Positions 9,870-19,084 are shown, counted from the stretch's first letter. The stretch is DNA of 64,000 nt from Limimaricola cinnabarinus (GCF_002723615.1 NZ_KZ304961.1:1-64000); one strand, 5' to 3'. Numbers and translations: made by a program. Notes: a model not told the origin generated them from the letters alone.

Positions 9870-11165
9870 ATGGCCGAAACCACCAAGACCGCGAAGCTGA
9901 CGATCGACGGCGAAACCCACGATCTGGCGATGTACGCCCCCACCGACGGGCCCGAGGTCATCGACATCCGCAAGCTCTATGCGCAGGCGGGCGTCTTCAC
10001 CTATGATCCGGGCTTCACCTCGACCGCCTCCTGCGACAGCACCATCACCTATATCGATGGCGAGGCGGGCGTGCTGCTGCACCGGGGCTACCCGATCGGC
10101 CAGCTCGCCAAGGAATCGCACTACCTCGAAGTGTGCTACCTGCTGCTTTACGGCGAGCTGCCCTCGGCCGCGCAGCTCGAGGAGTTCGAGACGCTGGTGA
10201 CGCGTCACACCATGATCCACGAGCAGATGCACAACTTCTTCCGCGGCTTCCGCCGCGACGCGCATCCGATGGCCACCATGGTCGGCGTGGTCGGCGCGAT
10301 GTCGGCCTTCTACCACGACAGCACCGACATCAACGACCAGCACCAGCGCGAGGTCGCCTCGATCCGCCTGATCGCCAAGATGCCGACCATCGCGGCGATG
10401 GCCTACAAGTATTCGATCGGTCAGCCCTTCGTCTATCCGCGCAACGATCTCGACTACGCCTCGAACTTCCTGCGCATGTGCTTCTCGGTCCCGGCCGAGG
10501 AATACGAGGTCAACCCGATCCTCGCCCGCGCGATGGACCGGATCTTCACCCTGCACGCCGATCACGAGCAGAACGCCTCGACCTCGACCGTGCGTCTCGC
10601 CTCGTCGTCGGGCGCGAACCCGTTCGCCTGCATCGCCGCCGGCATCGCCTGCCTCTGGGGCCCCGCCCATGGCGGCGCCAACCAGGCCTGCCTCGAGATG
10701 CTGCGCGAGATCGGCACCCCCGACCGGATCCCCGAATTCATCGCCCGCGCCAAGGACAAGAACGACCCCTTCCGCCTGATGGGCTTCGGCCACCGGGTCT
10801 ACAAGAACTTCGACCCGCGCGCGAAGGTGATGAAGGAAAGCGCCGACGAGGTGCTCGACCTTCTGGGCATCGAGAACAACCCGACGCTGCAGGTCGCCAA
10901 GGAGCTTGAGCGCGTGGCGCTCGAGGATCCCTATTTCGCCGAGAAGAAGCTCTACCCCAACGTCGACTTCTACTCGGGCATCATCCTCGACGCGATGGGC
11001 TTCCCGACCTCGATGTTCACGCCGATCTTCGCGCTGGCGCGCACGGTGGGCTGGGTGTCGCAGTGGAAGGAGCAGCTCGCCGATCCGCAGCTCAAGATCG
11101 GCCGCCCGCGCCAGCTCTATCTCGGCGCCGGGCAGCGCGACTACGTGGATATCGAGAACCGCTGA
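9870..11165 (+). CDS. gltA: Citrate synthase (type II)
   Basis: The enzyme condenses acetyl-CoA with oxaloacetate in the TCA cycle. The 431-residue length fits the hexameric, NADH-sensitive type II enzymes of proteobacteria. The catalytic residues can be placed in [10 protein letters not shown] (His), [15 protein letters not shown] (His) and NVDFYSG (Asp). The ATG at 9870 follows a GGGGACC stretch. It is a single gene between gltX and a strong hairpin terminator, so it is probably transcribed from its own promoter in the 101-base gap after gltX. Confidence 0.97.
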   Translation: MAETTKTAKLTIDGETHDLAMYAPTDGPEVIDIRKLYAQAGVFTYDPGFTSTASCDSTITYIDGEAGVLLHRGYPIGQLAKESHYLEVCYLLLYGELPSAAQLEEFETLVTRHTMIHEQMHNFFRGFRRDAHPMATMVGVVGAMSAFYHDSTDINDQHQREVASIRLIAKMPTIAAMAYKYSIGQPFVYPRNDLDYASNFLRMCFSVPAEEYEVNPILARAMDRIFTLHADHEQNASTSTVRLASSSGANPFACIAAGIACLWGPAHGGANQACLEMLREIGTPDRIPEFIARAKDKNDPFRLMGFGHRVYKNFDPRAKVMKESADEVLDLLGIENNPTLQVAKELERVALEDPYFAEKKLYPNVDFYSGIILDAMGFPTSMFTPIFALARTVGWVSQWKEQLADPQLKIGRPRQLYLGAGQRDYVDIENR

Positions 11166-11190
11166 TCCACGCTTCGATTCCAAGGACAGG

Positions 11191-11222
11191 ACGGGCCCGG
11201 CGGCAACGCCGGGCCCGTTTGC
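11191..11222 (+). terminator. Intrinsic terminator after gltA
   Basis: A 12-base-pair perfect stem (11191-11202 with 11207-11218) with a GCAA loop is followed by a short T run. It is 26 bases past the gltA stop. Confidence 0.85.
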
Positions 11223-11590
11223 GTTCCGCGCTGCCACGATTCCGCCATATTTGCGCGGCCTTCATGGAAGCTGGCGCCGCGAAACGCCCGCTTTCTACGA
11301 TCCCACTTCGGAGCGTCGATTGTTTCCCGAAAACCCTGTCGGAAAGGACATGTCCCGAGCAACAGGGGGCGCAAAAGAGCTAGCGATTTCCTGAGGAAAA
11401 CCGGGCGCCTGAGAAATACGTATAGGCGACCTATACTTTCGAGACCTATCCTTTGGGCTAAGTTATTGGAAAAAAAGGTCAATTTCCGAAGCCCCAGCGA
11501 CGATGCCACCCGATTGCCGCAATCCGAAGCGATACAGAATGCGTTCAGTAGGACCAGTGACAGTTTCAAGCCAGCGGAAGGACATCACCC
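11223..11590. promoter_or_regulatory. AT-richer intergenic region with two dyads ahead of the orphan gene at 11591
   Basis: This gene-free stretch is clearly less GC-rich than its surroundings. It holds TTTCCT-G-AGGAAA (11387-11399), GTATAGG-CGA-CCTATAC (11420-11436), and a direct repeat GACCTAT at 11428-11434 and 11443-11449. The repeat spacing of 15 bases and the dyad suggest an operator for a dimeric regulator. No convincing ORF or sigma-70 promoter pair is seen. The downstream gene begins about 155 bases after the second dyad, leaving room for a long 5' leader. Confidence 0.45.
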
Positions 11591-12199
11591 ATGCAAGCTC
11601 ATATCGCAGTGCGGTCGACCCCCACCCCCGAAAGCGCCCATGGCACGTTTGGCGGAGAGGTCCGGGTCGGGCTGACGCTGCATGAGACCGCAGACGGCTC
11701 CCTGTCGCTGAAGCTGGAGATGCAGGAGGGCGAGGGCCAGGGGCTCGGGCTGAGCGCGCTGGTGTTCGACTTTGCCGATCAGGATCTTCTGGGGCAGCTG
11801 AGCCTGACGGGGCCGCATCTGCACCGCCAGAGCTTCGGCCGCCGCAAGGTGCGCGGCCCCGGCGCCTCCGGGCGCGGCTATGATTGCGGCGCGCGGTTCG
11901 AGCGGCAGGGCCGGCTGGGCCGGCTGGCCCCGCGCGAGACGGACCTGCTGCTGGCGCATGACCGCCTCGCCCTGACCCTCGACGATCTGGCCGGGCGCGC
12001 CTTCTCGCTGCATCTCGCGCCGATGGCGGCCAACCACGCCGCCTGCGAAGGCTTCACGATCGAGGGGCGCTTTCCCGCCCGCCCCGCCGCCGGACGCCCG
12101 GTCCGGTCCAGCGAGGACGGTTCGGTCTTCGGCGGCGTGTTCGACGAGATCCTGCCGCTGATGTCGCGGCTGATCCCGGCCAAGGCCAACGCCGCCTGA
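11591..12199 (+). CDS. Orphan protein resembling a jelly-roll-like domain of secreted RTX-type proteins
   Basis: The 202-residue protein has no signal peptide or membrane segment. Residues about 34-145 alternate hydrophobic and polar residues as in beta-rich folds. The pattern GSLSLKLEMQEGEGQGLGLS, then ALVFDFADQDLLGQLSLTG, then YDCGARFERQG and LTLDDLAGRAFSLHL recalls a domain I know from large calcium-binding/RTX-type proteins of marine Rhodobacteraceae (spaced L-FDVAD-LL-L-V-G and LTLDDIAGQDFG motifs). That relation is inference from memory of the pattern. The C-terminus ends in a Lys/Ala-rich tail. It stands alone behind a regulated-looking leader and converges on the hydratase gene. Function unknown. 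Confidence 0.75.
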   Translation: MQAHIAVRSTPTPESAHGTFGGEVRVGLTLHETADGSLSLKLEMQEGEGQGLGLSALVFDFADQDLLGQLSLTGPHLHRQSFGRRKVRGPGASGRGYDCGARFERQGRLGRLAPRETDLLLAHDRLALTLDDLAGRAFSLHLAPMAANHAACEGFTIEGRFPARPAAGRPVRSSEDGSVFGGVFDEILPLMSRLIPAKANAA

Positions 12200-12202
12200 G
12201 GC

Positions 12203-12979
12203 TCAGCGCCCCTCGAAGCGCGCGGGCCGCTTCTCGACGAAGGCCAGCACCCCCTCCTTGAAGTCCCGGCTCTGCCCGCAGGCGCCCTGCAGGCGGGCCT
12301 CCAGCGCCAGCTGCGCCTCGAAGCCGTTCTCCGGGCTGGCGCGCATCGCCTCGCGCAGATGCCGGAAGGTCTCGGTCGGGCCGGCGGCGAGATGCGCGGC
12401 CCGTGCGCGCCAGCGCGGCTCGAACCCGGCCTCGGGCACCGCCTCGTAGATCATGCCCCACTCCGCCGCCTGCCGGGCCGGGATCCTGTCGGCGAAGAGC
12501 ATCGCCCCCATGGCGCGCGCCGTGCCGACCTGGCGCGGCAGGGTCCATGTGCCGCCTGCGTCGGGGATGAGGCCGATCCGGGTGAAGGCCTGGGTGAAAT
12601 GCGCCGCCTCGGAGGCGATCACCACGTCGCAGGCGAGCGCGAGATTGGCCCCCGCCCCGGCGGCGGCCCCGTTCACCGCGGCGATGCTCGGCACCCGCAG
12701 ATCGCGCAGCGCCAGCAGCATCGGCACGTATTCGTCGCGCAGCACGCGTTCGAGATCGGTGGCGTTGGCCGTGCCGGTATCACCCAGATCCTGCCCCGAG
12801 CAGAAGGCCCGGCCCGCGCCGGTGAGCACCAGCACCCGCGCCGCGGCGTCGAGGTTGCGCAGGGCGTGGGTGATCTCGGCCCGCATCTGGGTGTTGAGGG
12901 CGTTCATCACCTCGGGCCGCTCGAGCGTCAGGCAGGCGACGCCTTCCTCGACCGTGAGAGTGATCGTCGAATAGTCCAT
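12203..12979 (-). CDS. Enoyl-CoA hydratase/isomerase, PaaG-like
   Basis: This 258-residue crotonase-fold enzyme acts on CoA thioesters. It has the oxyanion-hole segments GAGRAFCSGQDL and NGAAAGAGANLALACDV, and the active-site region FTRIGLIPDAGGTWTLPR. An Asp at the position after IP, rather than the Glu pair of true hydratases, and overall similarity to 2-(1,2-epoxyphenyl)acetyl-CoA isomerases (PaaG) suggest an isomerase-type reaction. No other phenylacetate or beta-oxidation genes are nearby. It is the last gene downstream of ccmF-ccmH on the minus strand, 69 bases after ccmH. Substrate cannot be assigned. Confidence 0.85.
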   Translation of the reverse strand: MDYSTITLTVEEGVACLTLERPEVMNALNTQMRAEITHALRNLDAAARVLVLTGAGRAFCSGQDLGDTGTANATDLERVLRDEYVPMLLALRDLRVPSIAAVNGAAAGAGANLALACDVVIASEAAHFTQAFTRIGLIPDAGGTWTLPRQVGTARAMGAMLFADRIPARQAAEWGMIYEAVPEAGFEPRWRARAAHLAAGPTETFRHLREAMRASPENGFEAQLALEARLQGACGQSRDFKEGVLAFVEKRPARFEGR

Positions 12980-13048
12980 GCGCGGGCCTCCCTTGGATGT
13001 CGGGGCAAGACTACAGCCCCGCGCCCCTCTGGAAAGCCGAACCGCGCG

Positions 13049-13492
13049 TCAGCGGTCGAGGATATCCTTCAGCCGCGCCTCCTCTTCCTCCGACAGCCGG
13101 TCCTCCGGGCCGGCGGCCCGGCGGCGGATCGAGACGAAGGCCACGCCGCCGGCGAGCACCAGAAGCAGCGGAGCGGCGAGCCACAGCACCAGGTTGGCAC
13201 CGCTGGCATCTGGCTTGAGCATCACGAATTCGCCGTAGCGGTCGACCACGGCGCCGATCACCTCCGCGTCGCTGTCGCCCGCCACGAGCCTTTCGCGCAC
13301 CATCAGCCGCAGGTCGCGGCTGACGCCCGAATTGCTCTCGTCGATGCTCTCGTTGCGGCAGACCGGGCAGCGCAGCTCGGCGCTGATCTCGCGGGCGCGC
13401 GCCTCGAGCGCGGGATCGTCGAGCACCTCGTCGGGCTCGACCGCGAAGGCGGGCGCGGCGACGAGCGCGAGGGCGAGCGCGAGCCGTCTCAT
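13049..13492 (-). CDS. ccmH: Cytochrome c maturation protein CcmH (CycL)
   Basis: The 147-residue protein has a signal peptide (about residues 1-17), a periplasmic domain with the redox motif LRCPVCRN (Cys42 and Cys45), and one C-terminal membrane helix (about 103-123). It handles the reduced CXXCH thiols of apocytochrome c and acts with CcmF in haem ligation. The ATG at 13492 overlaps the ccmF stop (ATGA), so the two are coupled. Confidence 0.95.
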   Translation of the reverse strand: MRRLALALALVAAPAFAVEPDEVLDDPALEARAREISAELRCPVCRNESIDESNSGVSRDLRLMVRERLVAGDSDAEVIGAVVDRYGEFVMLKPDASGANLVLWLAAPLLLVLAGGVAFVSIRRRAAGPEDRLSEEEEARLKDILDR

Positions 13493-15468
13493 TGCGCCGC
13501 CACCGGCGCGGGCGCCGCGCGCCGCGCCCCCGCCGCCACCCGCATCCGCCGGTCGGTGAGCGACAGCGCGCCGCCCAGCGCCATCAGGATCGCGCCGCCC
13601 CAGATCCAGGCCGCCATGGGTTTGACATGGCTGCGCATCGCCCAGCCGCCGCCATCCTGCGGATCGCCGATCACGAGGTAGAGGTCGCGCCACAGCCCGC
13701 CATCGATCCCGGCCTCGGTGGTGGGCATGCCCGCCACCGGGTAGAACCGCTTTTCGGGCAGCAAGGTGGCGACCTGCGTGCCGTTCTGGCGCACCGAAAG
13801 CTCGCCCACCGTGGTGATGTAGTTCGGCCCACGGCTTTCGCGCACCGCGTCGAGCGTGATCTCGTAGCGCCCGAGGCTCCAGCTGTCGCCGATCTCGGCG
13901 ACGCGGATGTCCTCCTGCTGCCAGGCCAGCAGCCCGGCGATGCCGATGATCGTGACGCCGAGGCCGCCATGCGCGAGGCCCCGGCCCCAATCGGCGCGCG
14001 GCAGGCGGCGCAGCCGCGCGAGCCGCGCGCCCAGCGCGCCGCGCCCCGAGCGCGACCAAAGATCGACCGCGGCGCCGCCGATCACCCAGCCGCCAAGCGC
14101 AAGGCCGAGCGGCCCCAGCGCCGAGCGCCCGGCGCCCAGCGCGTAGCCCAGAAGCAGCAGCGCCCCCGCGAGCGCAGCGGCTGGCCAGAGCTGGCGCAGC
14201 ACCCGCGCGCCCTGCGCCCGCTTCCAGGCAAAGAGCGTGCCGATGGGCAAGAGCAGCGCCAGCGCCACGAAGAAGGGCGTGAAGGCCGCGTCGAAGAAGG
14301 GCGGGCCGACCGAGAGCACCCGGCCAAAGGCCATCTCCGCAATCAGCGGCCAGAGCGTGCCGACGAAGACCACCATCGCCGCCACGGCGAGCAGCACGTT
14401 GTTGGCCACCAGCGCGGCCTCGCGGCTCATCAGCCCGAACACGCCCTTGGCCTCCATCGTATGGGCGCGCGCGGCATAAAGCGTCAGCGCGCCGCCGGTG
14501 AAGACGGCGAGGATCATCAGGATGAACACCCCGCGCTCGGGGTCGTTGGCGAAGGCATGAACCGAGGTCAGCACGCCGGAGCGGACGATGAAGGTGCCAA
14601 GTAGCGAGAAGCTGAAGGCGAGGATCGCCAGGAGCACGGTCCAGCTTTTCAGCGCCTCGCGCTTTTCGGTGACGATGGCCGAGTGCAGGAGGGCTGCGGC
14701 GAAGAGCCACGGCATGAAGCTTGCGTTCTCGACCGGGTCCCAGAACCAGAAGCCGCCCCAGCCCAGCTCGTAATAGGCCCACCACGAGCCCAGCGCGATG
14801 CCGATGGTCAGAAACAGCCAGGCCGCCAGCGTCCAGGGCCGGACCCAGCGCGCCCATGCGGCATCGACCCGCCCCTCGATCAGCGCCGCCACGGCAAAGG
14901 AGAAAGACATCGAAAGCCCGACATAGCCGAGATAGAGAAAGGGCGGGTGAAAGGCGAGGCCCGGGTCCTGCAGGAGCGGGTTCAGGTCCTGCCCGTCGAA
15001 GGGCGGCGTGGCGAGGCGCAGAAACGGGTTCGAGGTGAAGAGCAGAAAGGCGTAGAAGGCGACGCCGATCGAGGCCTGCACCGCCAGCACGCGCGCGCGC
15101 AGCCGCTCGGGCAGATTGCCGCCGAACCACGCGGCGGCGGCGCCGAAGCCCGCGAGGATCACCAGCCATAGAAGCAGCGAGCCCTCGTGGTTCCCCCAGA
15201 CGCCCGAGACCTTGTAGAGCATGGGCTTCAGGGAATGCGAGTTGGCCACCACCAGCGCCACGGAGAAATCCGAGGTGACGAAGGCCACCGTCAGCGCCGC
15301 GAAGGCGAAGCCGGTGAGCGCGAATTGCGCGGTGGCGGCGGGCTCTGCCACGCCCATCCAGCCGCGCCAGCCCTTTTGCGCGCCGACGAGCGGCACCAGC
15401 ATCTGCACGATGGCGGTGGCGAAGGCCAGAATCAGGGCGAAATGTCCGAGTTCGATCAACATGGCCAA
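13489..15468 (-). CDS. ccmF: Haem lyase subunit CcmF
   Basis: CcmF, 659 residues with about 14-15 membrane helices, takes haem from holo-CcmE and attaches it to apocytochrome c in the periplasm. The tryptophan-rich haem-handling motif WGGFWFWDPVENASFMPW is intact, and conserved periplasmic histidines such as LAFHPPFLYLGYVG are present. It opens with MLIELGHFAL; either of two adjacent in-frame ATGs (15468 or 15462) could start it. It is separated from the other ccm gene upstream (ccmE) by the lysin and holin genes and a hairpin at 15480-15517. Confidence 0.96.
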   Translation of the reverse strand: MAMLIELGHFALILAFATAIVQMLVPLVGAQKGWRGWMGVAEPAATAQFALTGFAFAALTVAFVTSDFSVALVVANSHSLKPMLYKVSGVWGNHEGSLLLWLVILAGFGAAAAWFGGNLPERLRARVLAVQASIGVAFYAFLLFTSNPFLRLATPPFDGQDLNPLLQDPGLAFHPPFLYLGYVGLSMSFSFAVAALIEGRVDAAWARWVRPWTLAAWLFLTIGIALGSWWAYYELGWGGFWFWDPVENASFMPWLFAAALLHSAIVTEKREALKSWTVLLAILAFSFSLLGTFIVRSGVLTSVHAFANDPERGVFILMILAVFTGGALTLYAARAHTMEAKGVFGLMSREAALVANNVLLAVAAMVVFVGTLWPLIAEMAFGRVLSVGPPFFDAAFTPFFVALALLLPIGTLFAWKRAQGARVLRQLWPAAALAGALLLLGYALGAGRSALGPLGLALGGWVIGGAAVDLWSRSGRGALGARLARLRRLPRADWGRGLAHGGLGVTIIGIAGLLAWQQEDIRVAEIGDSWSLGRYEITLDAVRESRGPNYITTVGELSVRQNGTQVATLLPEKRFYPVAGMPTTEAGIDGGLWRDLYLVIGDPQDGGGWAMRSHVKPMAAWIWGGAILMALGGALSLTDRRMRVAAGARRAAPAPVAAQ

Positions 15469-15479
15469 GCTTGTAGCCG

Positions 15480-15517
15480 ATCCGCCCCGGCGGCGCTATC
15501 GCGGCGCCGGGGCGGAT
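15480..15517 (-). terminator. Long hairpin between the holin gene and ccmF
   Basis: Arms ATCCGCCCCGGCG (15480-15492) and its complement (15505-15517) are perfect over 13 bases with a 12-base loop. No T run follows on either strand. It may attenuate or terminate transcription from the holin gene before ccmF, or stabilise an mRNA end. Confidence 0.5.
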
Positions 15518-15542
15518 TGTCGCTCCCCGGCAATGCCGCCCA

Positions 15543-16073
15543 TCACGCTTGCGTGCGCCGCCAGTCCTCGAGCGCGGCATTGGGCTCGTTGGCGCGGGCG
15601 ATGCGGGGCTGCGGCGCCTCCCGCGGCACGGGCTCGGGCCTGCGCGCGCGCATACGCGCCAGCGCCGCGATCATCTCGCGCTCATAGCCCTGCCCCGTCA
15701 CCTGCATCCGCGCCCCGAAATAGAAGCTGACGATCGCCCCCATCAGCCACCACAGCGGTTCGGGCACCAGCGCCAGCCCCTCCATCCGCGCCGCGAACCA
15801 TGCCGGATCGGCCATCGCGGCGCCAATGAGGCCCAGCGTGCCAAAGGCCATGGCCGGGCGCGGCAGGCGGTTCAGCCCGTCAATGAAGCGGTCCCATCTT
15901 CCGCGCCGGGCCTGCGCCATTTCGGCGGCGAACTGCGCCAGGACCGCCTCGCGGTGATCCGAGGCCCGCTCGGCCCGGCCTTCGGCGTTCTCGCGGAACG
16001 CCTCGACCGTCTCGACCACCGCGTTGCGCCGCGCGCCGAACAGCGCCGTGAAGATTCCGCCTATCAGCCCCAT
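15543..16073 (-). CDS. GTA-type holin (three-transmembrane family)
   Basis: The 176-residue protein starts with a short hydrophobic stretch (GLIGGIFTALFG), has a charged amphipathic region (about 20-70), then two further hydrophobic segments (about 75-90 and 105-122), matching the GTA_holin_3TM architecture. The C-terminal tail is Arg/Pro-rich. Holins permeabilise the inner membrane so that the lysin can reach peptidoglycan. It overlaps the upstream muramidase gene by 10 bases. In R. capsulatus the equivalent lysin/holin pair is encoded away from the GTA structural cluster and is needed for particle release. Confidence 0.85.
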   Translation of the reverse strand: MGLIGGIFTALFGARRNAVVETVEAFRENAEGRAERASDHREAVLAQFAAEMAQARRGRWDRFIDGLNRLPRPAMAFGTLGLIGAAMADPAWFAARMEGLALVPEPLWWLMGAIVSFYFGARMQVTGQGYEREMIAALARMRARRPEPVPREAPQPRIARANEPNAALEDWRRTQA

Positions 16074-16675
16074 GCCGCGGTCCTTTCACGATGCTGCGCC
16101 CCGGTCAGGCGGTAATTCGGAGAGATGAATTCCTCGGCCCGCCTGATCCAGCCGCCCTTGCCGCCATTGCGCGCCCGCGCGTATTTGCGGCTGGCCGGGC
16201 GGCGATCGGCGAGGCTGTAGTACCAGTTGCGCCGGGCAATGCCGTAGGCATCGGCGAGGTGATCGGGCGCGGCTTCCTGCGCGCGCGCCGCCGCGGCGAT
16301 GGTCTGCCGCCCGATGATGCCGTCCACCGCCACCGGGATGCGCATCGCCACCAGAAGTCTTTGCAGGATCTTCACCGCGTTGGTGCCGGAATTGACATGC
16401 ATGTCGAAGACCGAAGCGCGCAGGCTTTCGGGCAGCGCGTCGATGCGCGGGCGGCGGTAGTAATGCTCGATGAAGATCCCGGTGGCCCGCGCGGGGGTGA
16501 GCCGCCCGACATCGGCCTTGGTGACCACGCCGTCGCCGTCGAGGTCGAGCCCGAGGCGGCGCATCGTGCCGATGGTGACACCGTGCTTGGTCGCGCCGCC
16601 CGGATCGTCCGGGTCGTCGACATAGCCGCCCTCGCGCGCGACGATCTGCGCCGCGATCTCTTCCACGCTCTTCAT
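16064..16675 (-). CDS. Holin-associated N-acetylmuramidase (GH108 endolysin)
   Basis: The 203-residue protein is a phage-type peptidoglycan hydrolase without a signal peptide, so it depends on the holin. The catalytic Glu lies in VAREGGYVDDPDDPGGATKHG (about residues 14-33, shown in part), the GH108 signature. An EF-hand-like segment DLDGDGVVTKADV (about 44-56) precedes the helical core, and a PG-binding region with VDGIIGRQT follows (about 115-125). It lies 45 bases after ccmE. No GTA capsid or tail genes are in the window. Confidence 0.88.
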   Translation of the reverse strand: MKSVEEIAAQIVAREGGYVDDPDDPGGATKHGVTIGTMRRLGLDLDGDGVVTKADVGRLTPARATGIFIEHYYRRPRIDALPESLRASVFDMHVNSGTNAVKILQRLLVAMRIPVAVDGIIGRQTIAAAARAQEAAPDHLADAYGIARRNWYYSLADRRPASRKYARARNGGKGGWIRRAEEFISPNYRLTGAQHRERTAAWG

Positions 16676-16718
16676 TCCACGCCCCTCCGTGACCCCGGAG
16701 AGAAGAATGACGCGGCTT

Positions 16719-16726
16719 CGTTAATT
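16719..16726 (-). promoter_or_regulatory. Possible CtrA half-site ahead of the endolysin gene
   Basis: The minus strand reads AATTAACG about 45-50 bases ahead of the lysin ATG. TTAAC is a CtrA half-site, but the second half is absent and the TAA is also the ccmE stop codon, so this is weak. Confidence 0.2.
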
Positions 16727-17179
16727 CGACGGCGCCTCGGCGTTCGGTGCCTTGTAGACGCCTTGTTCCTCCAGCGCGTCGATCACCTCTTTCGGCATGT
16801 AGCTCTCGTCATGCTTGGCGAGGATCTCGACCGCCTCGAACCGCTCGCCGGTCCAGCGGCCCTGGCCGACCATGCCCTGCCCCTCTTCGAAGAGGTCGGG
16901 CAGGATGCCGGTATAGGCCACGGGCACCGAAGCCGAGCCATCGGTCACCGAGAAGGTCACCGTCTCGCCCTGACCGCGCCGGAGCGTGCCCTCCTCCACG
17001 AGACCGCCGAGCCGGAACATCTCCGAAGGCGCGGGCGGCTCGGCCAGAAGCTGGGCGGGCGAGCGGAAGAAATTGATCCCGTCGCGCATCGCGTAGCCGA
17101 TGATGCCGGTGGCCAGCACCAGCGCCACGGCGGCGAGGATGAGGACCTGGATCCTCCTTGTCTTCTTCAGCCCGCGCAT
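16721..17179 (-). CDS. ccmE: Haem chaperone CcmE
   Basis: CcmE, 152 residues, binds haem covalently in the periplasm and delivers it to CcmF. It has a basic N-terminus and signal anchor (about residues 9-30), an OB-fold core, and the haem-attachment motif LAKHDESYMP with His123 and Tyr127. The ATG shares a base with the argC stop (TGATG), so the haem chaperone is translated right after an arginine biosynthesis enzyme. ccmA, ccmB, ccmC and ccmD are not in the window. Confidence 0.96.
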   Translation of the reverse strand: MRGLKKTRRIQVLILAAVALVLATGIIGYAMRDGINFFRSPAQLLAEPPAPSEMFRLGGLVEEGTLRRGQGETVTFSVTDGSASVPVAYTGILPDLFEEGQGMVGQGRWTGERFEAVEILAKHDESYMPKEVIDALEEQGVYKAPNAEAPSN

Positions 17180-18207
17180 CAGGGAAACACCGGGGCCAGC
17201 ATCAGCCCCTCCGTCTCTGGCAGGCCGAGCATCAGGTTGGCGTTCTGCAACGCCTGCCCCGAGGAGCCCTTGCACAGGTTGTCGAGCGTCGCGACGACGA
17301 GCGTGCGGCCCGTAACCCTGTCGCCAGACACGCCGATATGGCAGAAGTTGGAGCCCTGCACATGGCTCATGCCGGGCAGGCGCCCGAAGGGCAGCACCCG
17401 CAGGAAGGGCTCGGCCCCGTAGCGCGAGGCGAGCGCCTCGTGCACGGCTTGCGGATCGCCCTTCACGTAGCAGGAGGCGAGGATGCCGCGATTGACTGGG
17501 ACGAGATGCGGGGTGAAGAGGATACGGACGTCGCGGCCCGCGATCGCGGAGAACTCCTGGTCGAACTCGCCCAGATGCCGATGCGTGCCGCCCGCCGAAT
17601 AGGCGAAGACATCCTCGGAGCGCTCGGCAAAGAGCATGTTCTCCTTGAGCGAGCGGCCCGCGCCGGAGACGCCGTTCTTCAGGTCGCAGACGATGTCGTC
17701 GAGGTCGATCAGCCCGGCTTCGATCAGCGGGCGCAAAGCGAACTGCACGGTGGCGGCGTTGCAGCCCGTGCCCGCGACGAGGCGGGCGGCGCGGATCTCC
17801 TCGCGGTAGAACTCGGTCAGCCCGTAGACGGCCTCTTGCTGCAGCTCCATCGCGGCATGCGGCTTGCCGTACCATTTTTCGTATTCGCCGTCATTGCGCA
17901 GCCGGAAATCGGCCGAAAGATCGACGATCTTCAGGTCCCCGGGCAGCTCCGCGATCACCGCCTGGCTCATCGCATGCGGCAGCGCGCAAAAGGCGATGTC
18001 GATGCCCGAGAAGTCGATCTCCTCGATCTTGCACAGCGCCGGCAGGTCGAGATGCGCCAGATGCGGGAACACCTCGCCCATCGCCATGCCGGCCTTGCGG
18101 TCGCCCGACAGCGCGGCGATCTCGATCCCCGGATGGGTCGCGATCAGGCGGACGAGCTCGGCCCCGGTATAGCCGGAAGCCCCGAGAATGGCGGCGGAAT
18201 GGGTCAT
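17179..18207 (-). CDS. argC: N-acetyl-gamma-glutamyl-phosphate reductase
   Basis: ArgC, 342 residues, reduces N-acetylglutamyl-5-phosphate with NADPH in arginine synthesis. The nucleotide-binding [13 protein letters not shown] motif is at the start and the type 1 length fits. The catalytic Cys lies in [11 protein letters not shown]. The usual neighbourhood is PGCYPT, so this is a variant, though the later signature KNGVSGAGR and [11 protein letters not shown] are conserved. It is the first gene after murI in this minus-strand run and overlaps ccmE by one base. Confidence 0.93.
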   Translation of the reverse strand: MTHSAAILGASGYTGAELVRLIATHPGIEIAALSGDRKAGMAMGEVFPHLAHLDLPALCKIEEIDFSGIDIAFCALPHAMSQAVIAELPGDLKIVDLSADFRLRNDGEYEKWYGKPHAAMELQQEAVYGLTEFYREEIRAARLVAGTGCNAATVQFALRPLIEAGLIDLDDIVCDLKNGVSGAGRSLKENMLFAERSEDVFAYSAGGTHRHLGEFDQEFSAIAGRDVRILFTPHLVPVNRGILASCYVKGDPQAVHEALASRYGAEPFLRVLPFGRLPGMSHVQGSNFCHIGVSGDRVTGRTLVVATLDNLCKGSSGQALQNANLMLGLPETEGLMLAPVFP

Positions 18208-18271
18208 GGCATGGCTCCTGTCGGAGGATCAGATGGGAGGTGCGGCGGCCGCGCGCCAGGATGGTGCGGCC

Positions 18272-19084
18272 TCAGGCCGCAACGAATTCGATGCGGCGGT
18301 GCAAAAACTGGGTGGCGCGGTCCGACACCTGCTTGGGCTTGCCGGTGGTCAAAAACAGGCTCTCGCTGCCCGGCCCGCGCATCTCGGGGCGGCGGGAGAG
18401 GTAATCGGCGAGGCTCTCGGCCACGAGATCGGCCTGGCTGAACACCTTCACCCCCGCGCCCAGCGCGTCCTGGAAGGTCTCGGCCATCAGCGGGTAATGG
18501 GTGCAGCCCAGGATGGCGGCGTCGGGCTCGGGCATCTTGCGCTTGAGCGCGTCGACATGGGAGCGCACCAGCGCCTCGGCGAGGATCATGTCGCCCTCCT
18601 CGATCGCGTCGACCACGCCGCCACAGGCCTGCGCCTCGACATCGACGCCGATGGCGCGGAAGGCCAGCTCGCGCTGGAAGGCGCGGCTGCGCACGGTGGC
18701 GGGGGTGGCAAAAAGCGCGACATGCTTGGTGCCGACCTCGCGCGGCGGGGAATTGTCGCCCCAGTGCCGCTCGGTCAGCGCCTCGATCAGCGGCACGAAG
18801 ACGCCGAGCACGCGCTTGCCCTCGGGCACCCAGCCCTCCTGCATCCGGCGCAAGGCGGCGGCGGAGGCGGTGTTGCAGGCGAGGATCACCAGATCGCAGC
18901 CCGCATCGAACAGCCGCTCGGTCGCCCGCGTCGTCAGATCGTAGATGTCGTCGGCGGTGCGCACGCCGTAGGGCGCATGGGCATTGTCGCCGAAATAGAC
19001 CAGCGGCAGCTCGGGAAGCCGTCTGGACACGGCGTCCAGCACCGTGAGCCCGCCCAAGCCACTATCGAAGATCCCGACCGCCAT
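18272..19084 (-). CDS. murI: Glutamate racemase
   Basis: MurI makes D-glutamate for peptidoglycan. The 270-residue protein has the two catalytic cysteines in LACNTASA (Cys70) and LGCTHYPLM, and the opening [13 protein letters not shown]. The ATG at 19084 is preceded by AAGGTGA, which decides the start over upstream in-frame codons. It is transcribed toward argC with a 64-base gap, and away from a LysR gene. Confidence 0.95.
   Translation of the reverse strand: MAVGIFDSGLGGLTVLDAVSRRLPELPLVYFGDNAHAPYGVRTADDIYDLTTRATERLFDAGCDLVILACNTASAAALRRMQEGWVPEGKRVLGVFVPLIEALTERHWGDNSPPREVGTKHVALFATPATVRSRAFQRELAFRAIGVDVEAQACGGVVDAIEEGDMILAEALVRSHVDALKRKMPEPDAAILGCTHYPLMAETFQDALGAGVKVFSQADLVAESLADYLSRRPEMRGPGSESLFLTTGKPKQVSDRATQFLHRRIEFVAA

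Noticed and set aside
11141-11569. 142-codon minus-strand frame after gltA
   Set aside because: Covers the gltA terminator and the dyads, has no ribosome site, and no coding-like codon bias.
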